DNA of 5,715 nucleotides from assembly GCA_030917225.1 (NCBI GenBank), contig JAUPVD010000053.1, positions 1-5,715 of the forward strand, in the 5' to 3' direction. The notes under the pieces are model-generated. The model did not search any database. It had not been told where the DNA came from and saw only the letters and a list, made by a program, of their open reading frames with translations. Below, one piece after another: positions 1 to 5,715 of the stretch. This DNA comes from Pseudomonadota bacterium. GTDB lineage: Bacteria > Pseudomonadota > Gammaproteobacteria > Burkholderiales > Rhodocyclaceae. The number at the start of each line of letters is the position of its first letter. The first letter of the stretch is position 1. The position numbers were made by a program, and so were the translations under genes.

Positions 1-989
1 CAGCGCGCCGTCAGTTCGCGCGCATATTCCTTCGCCGACTGTTCCACCCTGCCCGACAAGCCCTCCACTTCGGATCGGATGACCGTGAGAAACCGCGTGC
101 GCTCGTCGGCCTCCATGTCGGGATAGGAAAAGAGCATTTCCGCCGCAGCGCGGATGTTGCCCAATGGCCCCCGGCTGCCTTCGGTCAGCGACTGGATCAG
201 CGCGTCCCGACGCCCCTCGGTTTCGAAGGAGGCGGTAATGTCATCGAGCAGCAGAACGAATCCGGTCATCTTCAGCGTGTCGCTGCCGGCTTCGTGTCCC
301 GCCACCGGGGCCAGGTGGACACGAAGCAAGCGCCCGGCATGGGTGGCCGTCACGAACTCGGCGGCTGGCGCATCCTCGCTGCCCAGACGACGGCCCACCT
401 GATCCAGCGCATGGGCAATCAGGCTGCGCTCGAAAACCGCGTAGAGCGACCGGCCGAGTCCGACCAGTTCGCCGCCAACACCTGCAGACAGGACCTCTCG
501 CGCCCGCTGGTTGTAGAGCAGGATGCGACCGTCCAGATTGCAGACGACGACGCTCTGCCGCAATTCGGCCATCAGCACCGCCAGGCGGTTGCGGTCCGCT
601 TCCAGGTTTTCCTGCGAACGGGCGATCTCCGCCTGCACATCCTGCTCTGCCGCCTGCCGGCGTGCCGCCAGTTCGTTGATGGCTTCGGCCAGCGCCTGCA
701 ACTCCACGCTGCCCGCCGGCTTGACGCGACGGCTGCTGTCGCGCGTCACGATACGGGTTTCGTCGGCCAGCTGCAGCGGCGCCCGCATGAACATTTCGGA
801 CAGATGGCGCAACAGCGCGAAAATCGCCGCACCGGCAAACAGCGCCACCATGACCAGCGGCGGCGCCGCATCGCTCTGGTTGGCGTCTGCCGCGCGCACC
901 AGCAAGACAGCGACGACCAGCAAGGCAGACACGAACGCCAGCGCAAGGGCTGCCGTCAGCATCAGTTTGCGGTTTGGAGAGAGCTTCAT
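1..989 (-). CDS. Membrane-anchored PAS protein with a degenerate histidine-kinase dimerisation segment (3' end outside window)
   Basis: The frame is open from an ATG at 989 to the left edge, giving 329 residues without a stop, so the gene is cut by the window. Two hydrophobic helices (about residues 9-31 and 43-60) flank a very short loop of roughly ten residues. A HAMP-like and coiled-coil stretch follows (about 61-140), then a PAS-like domain (about 137-255, with VVVCNLDGRILLYN). Residues 266-320 resemble a HisKA dimerisation segment: SLTEGSRGPLGNIRAAAEML lines up with SVSHELRTPLTSIRAFSEIL of the upstream kinase, but the phospho-accepting His is Glu270. This is therefore probably not an autophosphorylating kinase. 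Relatives I recall from betaproteobacteria continue into a DnaQ/RNase T-like 3'-5' exonuclease domain; that part is not visible here. The start lies 3 bases after the receiver stop (TAG GTG ATG), so an in-frame GTG at 992 is an alternative start. No strong ribosome-binding site is seen, and translation is likely coupled to the receiver gene. The CDS call is secure; the function is not known. Confidence 0.8.
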   Translation of the reverse strand, partial: MKLSPNRKLMLTAALALAFVSALLVVAVLLVRAADANQSDAAPPLVMVALFAGAAIFALLRHLSEMFMRAPLQLADETRIVTRDSSRRVKPAGSVELQALAEAINELAARRQAAEQDVQAEIARSQENLEADRNRLAVLMAELRQSVVVCNLDGRILLYNQRAREVLSAGVGGELVGLGRSLYAVFERSLIAHALDQVGRRLGSEDAPAAEFVTATHAGRLLRVHLAPVAGHEAGSDTLKMTGFVLLLDDITASFETEGRRDALIQSLTEGSRGPLGNIRAAAEMLFSYPDMEADERTRFLTVIRSEVEGLSGRVEQSAKEYARELTAR

Positions 990-992
990 CAC

Positions 993-1358
993 CTAGCCCA
1001 GCAGCTCGCGAACCTTGTCGACCAGATCCTTGGTGGAAAAGGGCTTGGACATGTAGCCGTCGGCCCCCAGGGCCAGTCCTTTGGCGACTTCGGTGTCGCG
1101 CCCCCTGGCGGTCAGCATCAGGATTCGCGTACCGGCAAAGGCCGGGTCGGCGCGCACTTCCTGACAGACATCGAATCCGTTCTTCTTCGGCATCATCACG
1201 TCGAGCAGCACCAGATCCGGTTTCTCCTCGCGAATCTTGGCCAGCGCAGCCTCGCCGTCGCCGGCCACGGAAACGGTATAGCCCTCGCGCTTCATCAGGA
1301 ATTCGACGGAAATGACGATGTTTTGCTCGTCGTCGGCAATCAGAATTTTCTTGCTCAT
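993..1358 (-). CDS. Stand-alone response regulator receiver (CheY/Spo0F-like, no output domain)
   Basis: This encodes a 121-residue protein that is a single receiver domain from end to end. The acidic pocket is D9, D10 and E11, the phospho-accepting Asp is D53 (LVLLDVMMP), the switch Thr is T83 (MLTARG) and the conserved Lys is K105 (MSKPF). All residues needed for phosphorylation are present. The protein ends directly after the last receiver helix (VRELLG), with no DNA-binding or enzymatic output domain, so it must act by protein contact or as a phosphorelay intermediate. The ATG at 1358 is chosen because it begins the first receiver strand (KKILIADDE) and overlaps the kinase stop as ATGA. 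An upstream in-frame start would lie within the kinase gene and add an unrelated 27-residue extension. The ribosome-binding site is weak (ACGGGA about 7 bases upstream), which fits translational coupling. The obvious phosphodonor is the kinase encoded immediately upstream; this pairing is inferred from operon position. Confidence 0.95.
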   Translation of the reverse strand: MSKKILIADDEQNIVISVEFLMKREGYTVSVAGDGEAALAKIREEKPDLVLLDVMMPKKNGFDVCQEVRADPAFAGTRILMLTARGRDTEVAKGLALGADGYMSKPFSTKDLVDKVRELLG

Positions 1359-4102
1359 TCGTTTGTCCCGTTCTCGTTGTTGTTTAGCGGCAGAGAGAAA
1401 ATGAAGCTCGCTCCCTGGCCGGGTTCGCTCTCCACCCATAGCTTTCCACCGAAATATTCGACGATTTTACGGCTGATAGGCAAGCCCAGGCCGGTACCCG
1501 TCGGCTTGCTGGTCATCGCATCGCCGCCCTGACGGAAGCGGTCGAAGATGACCGCCTGATCCTCAAGCCGGATGCCGGGGCCGTTATCGGTGACGGATAC
1601 CCGCAGGGAATCGTTATCGGCCATCAGCCGAACCGTGACACGACCATCATTGGGTGGCACGAACTTCACGGCATTGGACAACAGATTGATCACCACCTGC
1701 ATCAGGCGGTCTCTGTCGCCACGGATCAACGGCACCGACGAAGCGAGATCCAGCGAGAGCGCCACGCCCTTGTCACGGAAGAGCTGACTGGTTGCCGCCA
1801 TCGACTGCTCCACAACCGAATTCAGGTCGACGTCTTCCACCAGCCATTCGGCATTGCCCGATTCGATCTTGGCCATGTCGAGAATCTGGTTGACCAGCCG
1901 CGTCAGCCGCTCGGTTTCGCTGACGATGATGCCCAGAAAACGCTCCCGCTCGGGCAAGGCGGTCTTGGGATCGTCACGCAGGATTTCGGAAAAGGCGCGG
2001 ATCGAGGTCAGCGGCGTGCGCAATTCGTGGCTCACCGAGGCCATGAAGTCATCCTTCAGGCGATCCACCTCAAGCAACTGTTCATTCGCCGCCTTCAGCT
2101 CGCCGGTAGCCGCTTCGAGTTCGCGCGATTTGCGTTCGAGTTCCCGGCTATAGCTGCGCAACTGCGAGGCCTCGTCGAGGATGTTCATCACCTCGGGCAG
2201 CGACAGTGGCTCCTCCTTGGCCACCGAAGCCACCATGGCCCGCGCCGAAGCGCTGCCGATAGCACCGGCCAGCAGCATTTCCGCGTAGTGCACCAGATCG
2301 GCATCTGCTTCCAGCTTGCTCGGATCGGCCAAGCCATGCCGTCGGGCATAGGAAGCGAAGGCCGTCTCCGCACGCACCGGCCCGAGAAAGCGCCCAACCA
2401 GCGCGACCAGGTCCGCCGCATCCGCACTGCCGCGCCAGAGTGCCGAACCCACCGGCCGCGTGGTCTTCAGCGCATCGACGAACTGGGTGGCCTGGCTGGC
2501 CTCCGCAGCTGTCGGCGCACGCAGCAGCGAGACCACGACATAGGCGCCGATATTGGCGGCAAAGCTCCAGAACAGGCAGTGCGAGATATCGTCCAGCCCG
2601 GCCAGCCCGAAGAGCTGGTGCGGCTTGAGCAGGGTGATGCCAAAAAGCCCATCGGAAATGAAGCTGGCCGGCAGCCAGCCCGATTTCGAAAACGAGGGCA
2701 GCAGCAACGTATAGGCCCAGACGGCAAAGCCGGCGAGCAGGCCAGCCAGCGCGCCGTTGCGCGTGCCGCCTCGCCAGTACATGCCGCCGATCATCGCCGG
2801 GGCGAACTGGGCCACGGCCGAGAAGCTGATCAGCCCGATGCCGACCAGTGCGTAGGCATCTCCGGCCAGCCGGAAATACAGATAGCCAAGCAGCAGGATG
2901 AGGACGATCGCACCGCGCCGGATCGACAACAGCAGACCGGAAAGATCGCGCTCGGTATGCAGCGCCAGCGTTTTGGTGCGCAACAGCAGCGGCATTACCA
3001 GATCGTTGCAGACCATGGTCGACAGCGCGATGGTTTCGACGATGACCATGCCGGTCGCCGCCGACAGGCCACCGACGAAGACGAGCAAGGCCAGCAGTTC
3101 CTGCTGCGCCGACATCGGCAGCGTCAGCACGAAGGTATCGGCATCGACGCCCTGCCCAGCGAAGCGCATCAAGCCGCCAAGCGCGATGGGCAAAACAAAG
3201 AGGTTGATCAGCAGCAGATAGAGCGGGAACAGCCAGATCGCCCGCTTGAGTTGCGCCTCGGAAACGTTCTCGACCACCGTGACCTGGAACTGCCGTGGCA
3301 AAAAGAGGATGGCCAGCCCGGCCAGCAAAGTCAGCGAAAACCACGTGGCGTAACTGCGGCTGCCGCTCGCCACCGCAGTCAGCTTGGCCAGTTGCGGATC
3401 GCTCATGGCCCGCGCGAACAGATCGCCGATACCGCCGTAAAGCCCGAAGGTGACGAACAGGCCGACCGCGCCGAAGGCCATCAGTTTGACCACCGACTCC
3501 AGCGCCACGGCAGCCACCATGCCCTCGTGCCGCTCGGTTGCATCGAGGTGGCGAGTACCGAAAAGAATGGTGAAGGTAGCGAGGATCAGGGCGATGTAGA
3601 AGGTGGTATCGGCAAAGATCGAGCTGCCGCTTTCCGCTGGCGCAATCAGTGCCGGGTAACCGACGATCAGGTCGTAGCTGCTGGCCACCGCCTTCAACTG
3701 CAGCGCGATATAGGGAACGATGCCGATCACCGCGATCACCGTTACCAGACCGCCCAGCAACTGGCTCTTGCCGTAGCGCGAGGCGATGAAGTCGGCAATC
3801 GAGGTGATGCGGTTGGCCTTGGCCGTGCGGATCATCTTCAGCAGCAGAAAGCCGCCAAGGGTCATGACCAGGGTCGGGCCGAGATAGATCGGCAGAAAGC
3901 CGACACCCGTCACCGCTGCGCGGCCGACGCTGCCGTAGTAAGTCCAGGTCGTGCAATAAACCGCCATCGACAACGCGTAGATGGTCGGATTGGAAATGAT
4001 CGACCGGCCGGCATCGGCGCGCTTGTCGCCCCAGTAAGCCACCGCGAACAGTAGCGCCAGATAGAGGAAGGAAACAGCGATGACGACGGGGCCCTGCAGC
4101 AT
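1355..4102 (-). CDS. Sodium/solute symporter-type sensor histidine kinase (CbrA/CrbS class)
   Basis: This 915-residue protein fuses an SLC5/SSS-type transporter domain to a histidine kinase. About 13 hydrophobic helices span residues 5-527, and a CbrA-like segment (TRHLDATERHEGMVAAVALE, 183-202) is recognisable. A helical STAC-like linker covers about 562-648 (LVALVGRFLGP; AEMLLAGAIGSASAR). A charged coiled coil (649-685) then leads into HisKA with the phospho-accepting His at 692 (SHELRTPL). The ATPase domain has an N box (NLLSNAVKF, N810), G1 (DNGPGI, 839-844), F box (FDRF, 853-856) and G2 (GTGLGLP, 869-875), so the kinase looks intact. Unlike the usual CbrA layout, I see no PAS domain between the STAC region and the kinase core. 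In this family the transporter part is thought to sense or carry a solute (histidine for CbrA, acetate-related for CrbS); the substrate here cannot be read from sequence. The ATG at 4102 is 3 bases after the upstream stop and has GGAGG 7 bases before it. The stop overlaps the receiver start. It should act in the cytoplasmic membrane. Confidence 0.95.
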   Translation of the reverse strand: MLQGPVVIAVSFLYLALLFAVAYWGDKRADAGRSIISNPTIYALSMAVYCTTWTYYGSVGRAAVTGVGFLPIYLGPTLVMTLGGFLLLKMIRTAKANRITSIADFIASRYGKSQLLGGLVTVIAVIGIVPYIALQLKAVASSYDLIVGYPALIAPAESGSSIFADTTFYIALILATFTILFGTRHLDATERHEGMVAAVALESVVKLMAFGAVGLFVTFGLYGGIGDLFARAMSDPQLAKLTAVASGSRSYATWFSLTLLAGLAILFLPRQFQVTVVENVSEAQLKRAIWLFPLYLLLINLFVLPIALGGLMRFAGQGVDADTFVLTLPMSAQQELLALLVFVGGLSAATGMVIVETIALSTMVCNDLVMPLLLRTKTLALHTERDLSGLLLSIRRGAIVLILLLGYLYFRLAGDAYALVGIGLISFSAVAQFAPAMIGGMYWRGGTRNGALAGLLAGFAVWAYTLLLPSFSKSGWLPASFISDGLFGITLLKPHQLFGLAGLDDISHCLFWSFAANIGAYVVVSLLRAPTAAEASQATQFVDALKTTRPVGSALWRGSADAADLVALVGRFLGPVRAETAFASYARRHGLADPSKLEADADLVHYAEMLLAGAIGSASARAMVASVAKEEPLSLPEVMNILDEASQLRSYSRELERKSRELEAATGELKAANEQLLEVDRLKDDFMASVSHELRTPLTSIRAFSEILRDDPKTALPERERFLGIIVSETERLTRLVNQILDMAKIESGNAEWLVEDVDLNSVVEQSMAATSQLFRDKGVALSLDLASSVPLIRGDRDRLMQVVINLLSNAVKFVPPNDGRVTVRLMADNDSLRVSVTDNGPGIRLEDQAVIFDRFRQGGDAMTSKPTGTGLGLPISRKIVEYFGGKLWVESEPGQGASFIFSLPLNNNENGTNE

Positions 4103-4105
4103 CGT

Positions 4106-4330
4106 TCAGCCTCCGCTCCGCTCGGTGCGCTGGTCGGAGCGCCGCTCAACCACCCAGGCCATGAGCAGGATCAGGCCACCCCACGCACCGAAAAGGTAGG
4201 CGAAGACGAGCGGCAAGTCGAACAATGTCGCCACCCGGTCGAACAGCGACAGCACCGGATAATTGAAGAGGATGCAGCCGACCAGAAAGACGGCGACCAG
4301 TCGCTGGCCCGTAAGCGTGCTTTTCTGCAT
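4106..4330 (-). CDS. Small two-helix membrane protein of unknown function, first gene of the sensor-kinase operon
   Basis: This encodes 74 residues with two hydrophobic segments (about 10-29, [20 protein letters not shown], and 37-61), followed by a charged tail ([14 protein letters not shown]) that is probably cytoplasmic. The ATG at 4330 is preferred over an in-frame upstream start at 4381 because AGGAGG lies 5 bases before it and hydrophobicity begins soon after. The longer form would also start upstream of the likely promoter. The stop is 3 bases before the symporter-kinase start, so the two should be co-translated. I recall similar small proteins with an NYP motif next to CbrA-type kinases, but I know of no assigned function. 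A small partner subunit for the transporter domain, by analogy with the short subunits that accompany some SSS transporters, is a reasonable but untested idea. Gene call good; function unknown. Confidence 0.85.
   Translation of the reverse strand: MQKSTLTGQRLVAVFLVGCILFNYPVLSLFDRVATLFDLPLVFAYLFGAWGGLILLMAWVVERRSDQRTERSGG
4110..4114 (-). promoter_or_regulatory. Ribosome-binding site of the symporter-kinase gene
   Basis: GGAGG on the minus strand lies 7 bases before the ATG at 4102, inside the last codons of the 74-residue membrane protein gene. It supports this start and coupled translation of the two genes. Confidence 0.75.
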
Positions 4331-4335
4331 GCCCC

Positions 4336-4341
4336 CCTCCT
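4336..4341 (-). promoter_or_regulatory. Strong ribosome-binding site of the 74-residue membrane protein gene
   Basis: A full AGGAGG on the minus strand lies 5 bases before the ATG at 4330. It decides the start of the small membrane protein, because the alternative in-frame start further upstream has no comparable site. Confidence 0.85.
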
Positions 4342-4360
4342 GTTCTTGTGCTGTGCATTC

Positions 4361-4366
4361 ATTATA
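4361..4366 (-). promoter_or_regulatory. Candidate -10 box (TATAAT) for the sensor-kinase operon
   Basis: The minus strand carries an exact TATAAT 30 bases before the ATG of the first gene. Transcription would start near 4354 and leave a leader of roughly 24 bases that contains the AGGAGG. The hexamer 17 bases further upstream (AGTATA, 4384-4389) is a poor match to TTGACA, so the promoter may be weak or need an activator. This is a sigma70-type prediction from sequence alone. Confidence 0.5.
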
Positions 4367-4383
4367 GGGGAGAAGGCGCACGG

Positions 4384-4389
4384 TATACT
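4384..4389 (+). promoter_or_regulatory. Candidate -10 box (TATACT) for menB
   Basis: TATACT differs from the consensus by one base and lies 30 bases before the menB ATG, giving a predicted leader of about 24 bases. No good -35 hexamer is found at 16-18 bases upstream; the spot is occupied by ATTATA, the complement of the opposing -10 box. The call is tentative. Confidence 0.4.
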
Positions 4390-4419
4390 GTTCGCATTAC
4401 CCGCCACCAGAAGCACGCC

Positions 4420-5256
4420 ATGATCCGATCCGCCCTTGACTGGAAACCGCGCGACCCCGCCGGCACCTACACCGACATCCGCTACGAATTTGCCGAAGGC
4501 ATCGCCAGGATCACCATCGACCGGCCGCAGAAACGCAACGCCTTCCGCCCGGAAACCGTGAAGGAGCTGATCGACGCCTTCCACCGCGCCCACCACGACA
4601 ACGAAGTCGGCGTCATCATCCTCACCGGTGAGGGCCCGGACGCCTTCTGTTCCGGCGGCGACCAGACGGTACGCGGCGCCGAGGGCTACATCGACGAAGG
4701 CGGCACGCCGCACCTCAACGTGCTCGACCTGCAGATGCAGATCCGCCGCCTGCCCAAGCCAGTGGTAGCCATGGTCGCCGGCTACGCCATCGGCGGCGGC
4801 CACGTGTTGCACCTCGTTTGCGACCTGACCATTGCTGCCGACAACGCCCGCTTCGGCCAGACCGGCCCGCGCGTCGGCTCCTTCGACGCCGGCCTTGGTG
4901 CCGGTCTCCTGGCACGCAGCGTCGGCATGAAGAAGGCCAAGGAAATCTGGTTCCTGTGCCGCCAGTACAGCGCCCAGCAGGCGCTCGACATGGGTCTGGT
5001 CAACACCGTGGTACCGCTCGAACTGCTGGAGGAGGAAACCGTGCAGTGGTGCCGCGAAATGTTGCAGCACTCGCCGATGGCGCTGCGCATGCTGAAGGCC
5101 GGCTTCAACGCCGACACCGACGGGCTGGCCGGCATCCAGGAACTGGCCGGCAACGCCACTGGCCTCTTTTACCAGACGGCGGAAGGTCAGGAAGGCCGCA
5201 ACGCCTGGCTGGAAAAACGCGCGCCGGTTTTCGGCATATACCGCAAGCGCCGCTGA
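4420..5256 (+). CDS. menB: 1,4-dihydroxy-2-naphthoyl-CoA synthase (MenB)
   Basis: This encodes a complete 278-residue crotonase-fold enzyme that closes the second ring of the naphthoquinone nucleus, converting o-succinylbenzoyl-CoA to 1,4-dihydroxy-2-naphthoyl-CoA in menaquinone synthesis. It closely follows E. coli MenB (285 residues) as I remember it. Features include [11 protein letters not shown] (34-44), SGGDQ (78-82), Tyr90, the oxyanion-hole loop GGGHVLH (125-131), the bicarbonate-binding motif FGQTGP (145-150) with Gln147 and Gly149, GSFD (153-156, the conserved Ser and Asp), WFLCRQY (177-183), Tyr251 and EGQEGRNA (255-262). The QTGP motif marks the bicarbonate-dependent type of MenB. 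Small differences from E. coli are FDAGLGAG where E. coli has FDGGWGAS, and a tail with [11 protein letters not shown]. The ATG at 4420 matches the family N-terminus; an upstream GTG at 4348 would add 24 unrelated residues and precede the promoter. The ribosome-binding site is weak (AGAAG at 4409-4413). menC follows after 9 bases. Confidence 0.97.
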   Translation: MIRSALDWKPRDPAGTYTDIRYEFAEGIARITIDRPQKRNAFRPETVKELIDAFHRAHHDNEVGVIILTGEGPDAFCSGGDQTVRGAEGYIDEGGTPHLNVLDLQMQIRRLPKPVVAMVAGYAIGGGHVLHLVCDLTIAADNARFGQTGPRVGSFDAGLGAGLLARSVGMKKAKEIWFLCRQYSAQQALDMGLVNTVVPLELLEEETVQWCREMLQHSPMALRMLKAGFNADTDGLAGIQELAGNATGLFYQTAEGQEGRNAWLEKRAPVFGIYRKRR

Positions 5257-5265
5257 TCGTCGCGC

Positions 5266-5715
5266 GTGCGCATCACCGCTGCCAGACTGCAGCCTTACAC
5301 CCTGCCGCTCAAGATCGAATGGCAGTCGGCTGCAGGCACGCTATCGGTTCGTAGCGGTTGGCTGATCCGGCTTGAAACCGATAGCGGGCTGATCGGCTAC
5401 GGCGAGTGCGCACCGCTGCCCAGCCATGGCAGCGAAGACCCGGCCGCCGCAGAACGCGGCCTGAACCAGTCGGCCGCAGCACTGCCCGGACAATGGGTTG
5501 AAACGGCGCTGGCCGGGCTTGCTGCCCGCACCACCAATGCCACACCGGCCGCCAGCGCCGCAGTCGAAACCGCCCTGCTCGACCTCCTCTCACAGCAAGC
5601 CGGCATCCCGCTCGCACACTACCTGTGCCAACAGGAATGCTGCCGAAGCGTCGCCGTCAATGCCATGCTCGGTACGGCGGTTGGGCTTGCCGACATGCCG
5701 CACACGGAAACACTG
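5266..5715 (+). CDS. menC: o-Succinylbenzoate synthase (MenC), N-terminal part, cut by the window edge
   Basis: The frame is open from a GTG at 5266 to the right edge, giving 150 residues with no stop. It has the look of an enolase-superfamily N-terminal capping domain: an opening strand with RITAARLQPYTLPL (2-15), the active-site loop segment GLIGYGECAPLP (41-52) and the helix AAVETALLDLLSQQAGIPL (98-116). The start of the barrel follows (SVAVNAMLG, 128-136). The catalytic Lys and metal ligands would lie beyond the window. MenC dehydrates SHCHC to o-succinylbenzoate, two steps before MenB, with MenE between them; adjacency to menB is the main reason for choosing MenC over a dipeptide epimerase or muconate cycloisomerase, which share these motifs. 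The GTG is the only reasonable start: the frame is closed by the menB stop just upstream and the next ATG comes at residue 134. No strong ribosome-binding site is seen, so translation is probably coupled to menB. Confidence 0.85.
   Translation, partial: MRITAARLQPYTLPLKIEWQSAAGTLSVRSGWLIRLETDSGLIGYGECAPLPSHGSEDPAAAERGLNQSAAALPGQWVETALAGLAARTTNATPAASAAVETALLDLLSQQAGIPLAHYLCQQECCRSVAVNAMLGTAVGLADMPHTETL

Noticed and set aside
294..1532. A 412-codon open frame on the plus strand across three minus-strand genes
   Set aside because: It runs antisense over the PAS protein, the receiver and the end of the kinase, ignores their boundaries, and its Gln/Arg/His-rich product looks like no protein family.
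2148..3956. A 602-codon open frame on the minus strand overlapping the symporter kinase in another frame
   Set aside because: It is Arg/Gly/Ala/Cys-rich, has no domain, and lies entirely within the kinase gene; GC-rich codon bias keeps such frames open.
2027..4054. A 675-codon open frame on the plus strand antisense to the symporter-kinase gene
   Set aside because: Its translation is rich in Gln, Arg, His, Asp and Gly with no hydrophobic core or recognisable domain, as expected from reading a GC-rich gene backwards. The opposite strand encodes an unmistakable kinase with all motifs.
4348..4419. GTG at 4348 as a longer menB start
   Set aside because: The extra 24 residues do not resemble MenB N-termini, and the region contains the likely promoter boxes of both operons. 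The ATG at 4420 fits the family length.
4331..4419. A small RNA or riboswitch in the divergent intergenic region
   Set aside because: The region is 89 bases, both predicted leaders are about 24 bases, and no stable hairpin or known aptamer pattern is visible.
4171..5070. A 299-codon open frame on the minus strand antisense to menB
   Set aside because: It crosses the intergenic promoter region and the start of the small membrane protein gene, and the opposite strand carries a clear MenB. It is a shadow frame.
5257..5265. A terminator or separate promoter between menB and menC
   Set aside because: Only 9 bases separate the genes, with no hairpin or promoter-like sequence, so they are read as one transcript.

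Overview
The window reads as a piece of a GC-rich (roughly 60% or more by eye) proteobacterial chromosome, most likely a betaproteobacterium of the Rhodocyclales/Azoarcus type. That placement is an inference from the gene set and from remembered relatives, not from a search. Almost all of the window is coding. It holds two divergent gene clusters that face away from an 89-base intergenic region (4331-4419).

Leftward cluster (minus strand, 4330 down to 1 and beyond). In transcription order it encodes a 74-residue two-helix membrane protein of unknown function, then a 915-residue sodium/solute-symporter-type sensor histidine kinase of the CbrA/CrbS class. Next come a 121-residue stand-alone receiver and a membrane-anchored PAS protein whose 3' end lies outside the window. 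The genes are 3 bases apart, overlapping by 4 bases (ATGA), and 3 bases apart, so they almost certainly form one translationally coupled operon. A perfect TATAAT on the minus strand at 4361-4366 is the likely -10 box. The simplest reading is a nutrient-sensing two-component system in which a transporter-like domain senses or carries a solute and drives a kinase that phosphorylates the single-domain receiver. The last protein has a histidine-kinase-like dimerisation segment in which the phospho-accepting His is replaced by Glu, so it is not a normal kinase. Relatives of this protein that I recall continue into a DnaQ-like 3'-5' exonuclease domain, which would lie left of position 1.

Rightward cluster (plus strand, 4420 to the end). 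It encodes a full-length MenB (1,4-dihydroxy-2-naphthoyl-CoA synthase), followed 9 bases later by the N-terminal 150 codons of what is most likely MenC (o-succinylbenzoate synthase), running off the right edge. These are neighbouring steps of the classical (o-succinylbenzoate) menaquinone pathway. A TATACT at 4384-4389 is a candidate -10 box, with the two opposing -10 boxes 17 bases apart.

No RNA genes, mobile elements, CRISPR arrays, repeats or terminators were seen. The large open frames antisense to the kinase gene are judged to be shadows. The points most worth a second look are the His-less kinase-like protein in the sensor operon, the receiver with no output domain, the uncharacterised small membrane protein, the face-to-face promoters, and menaquinone genes in a probable betaproteobacterium.
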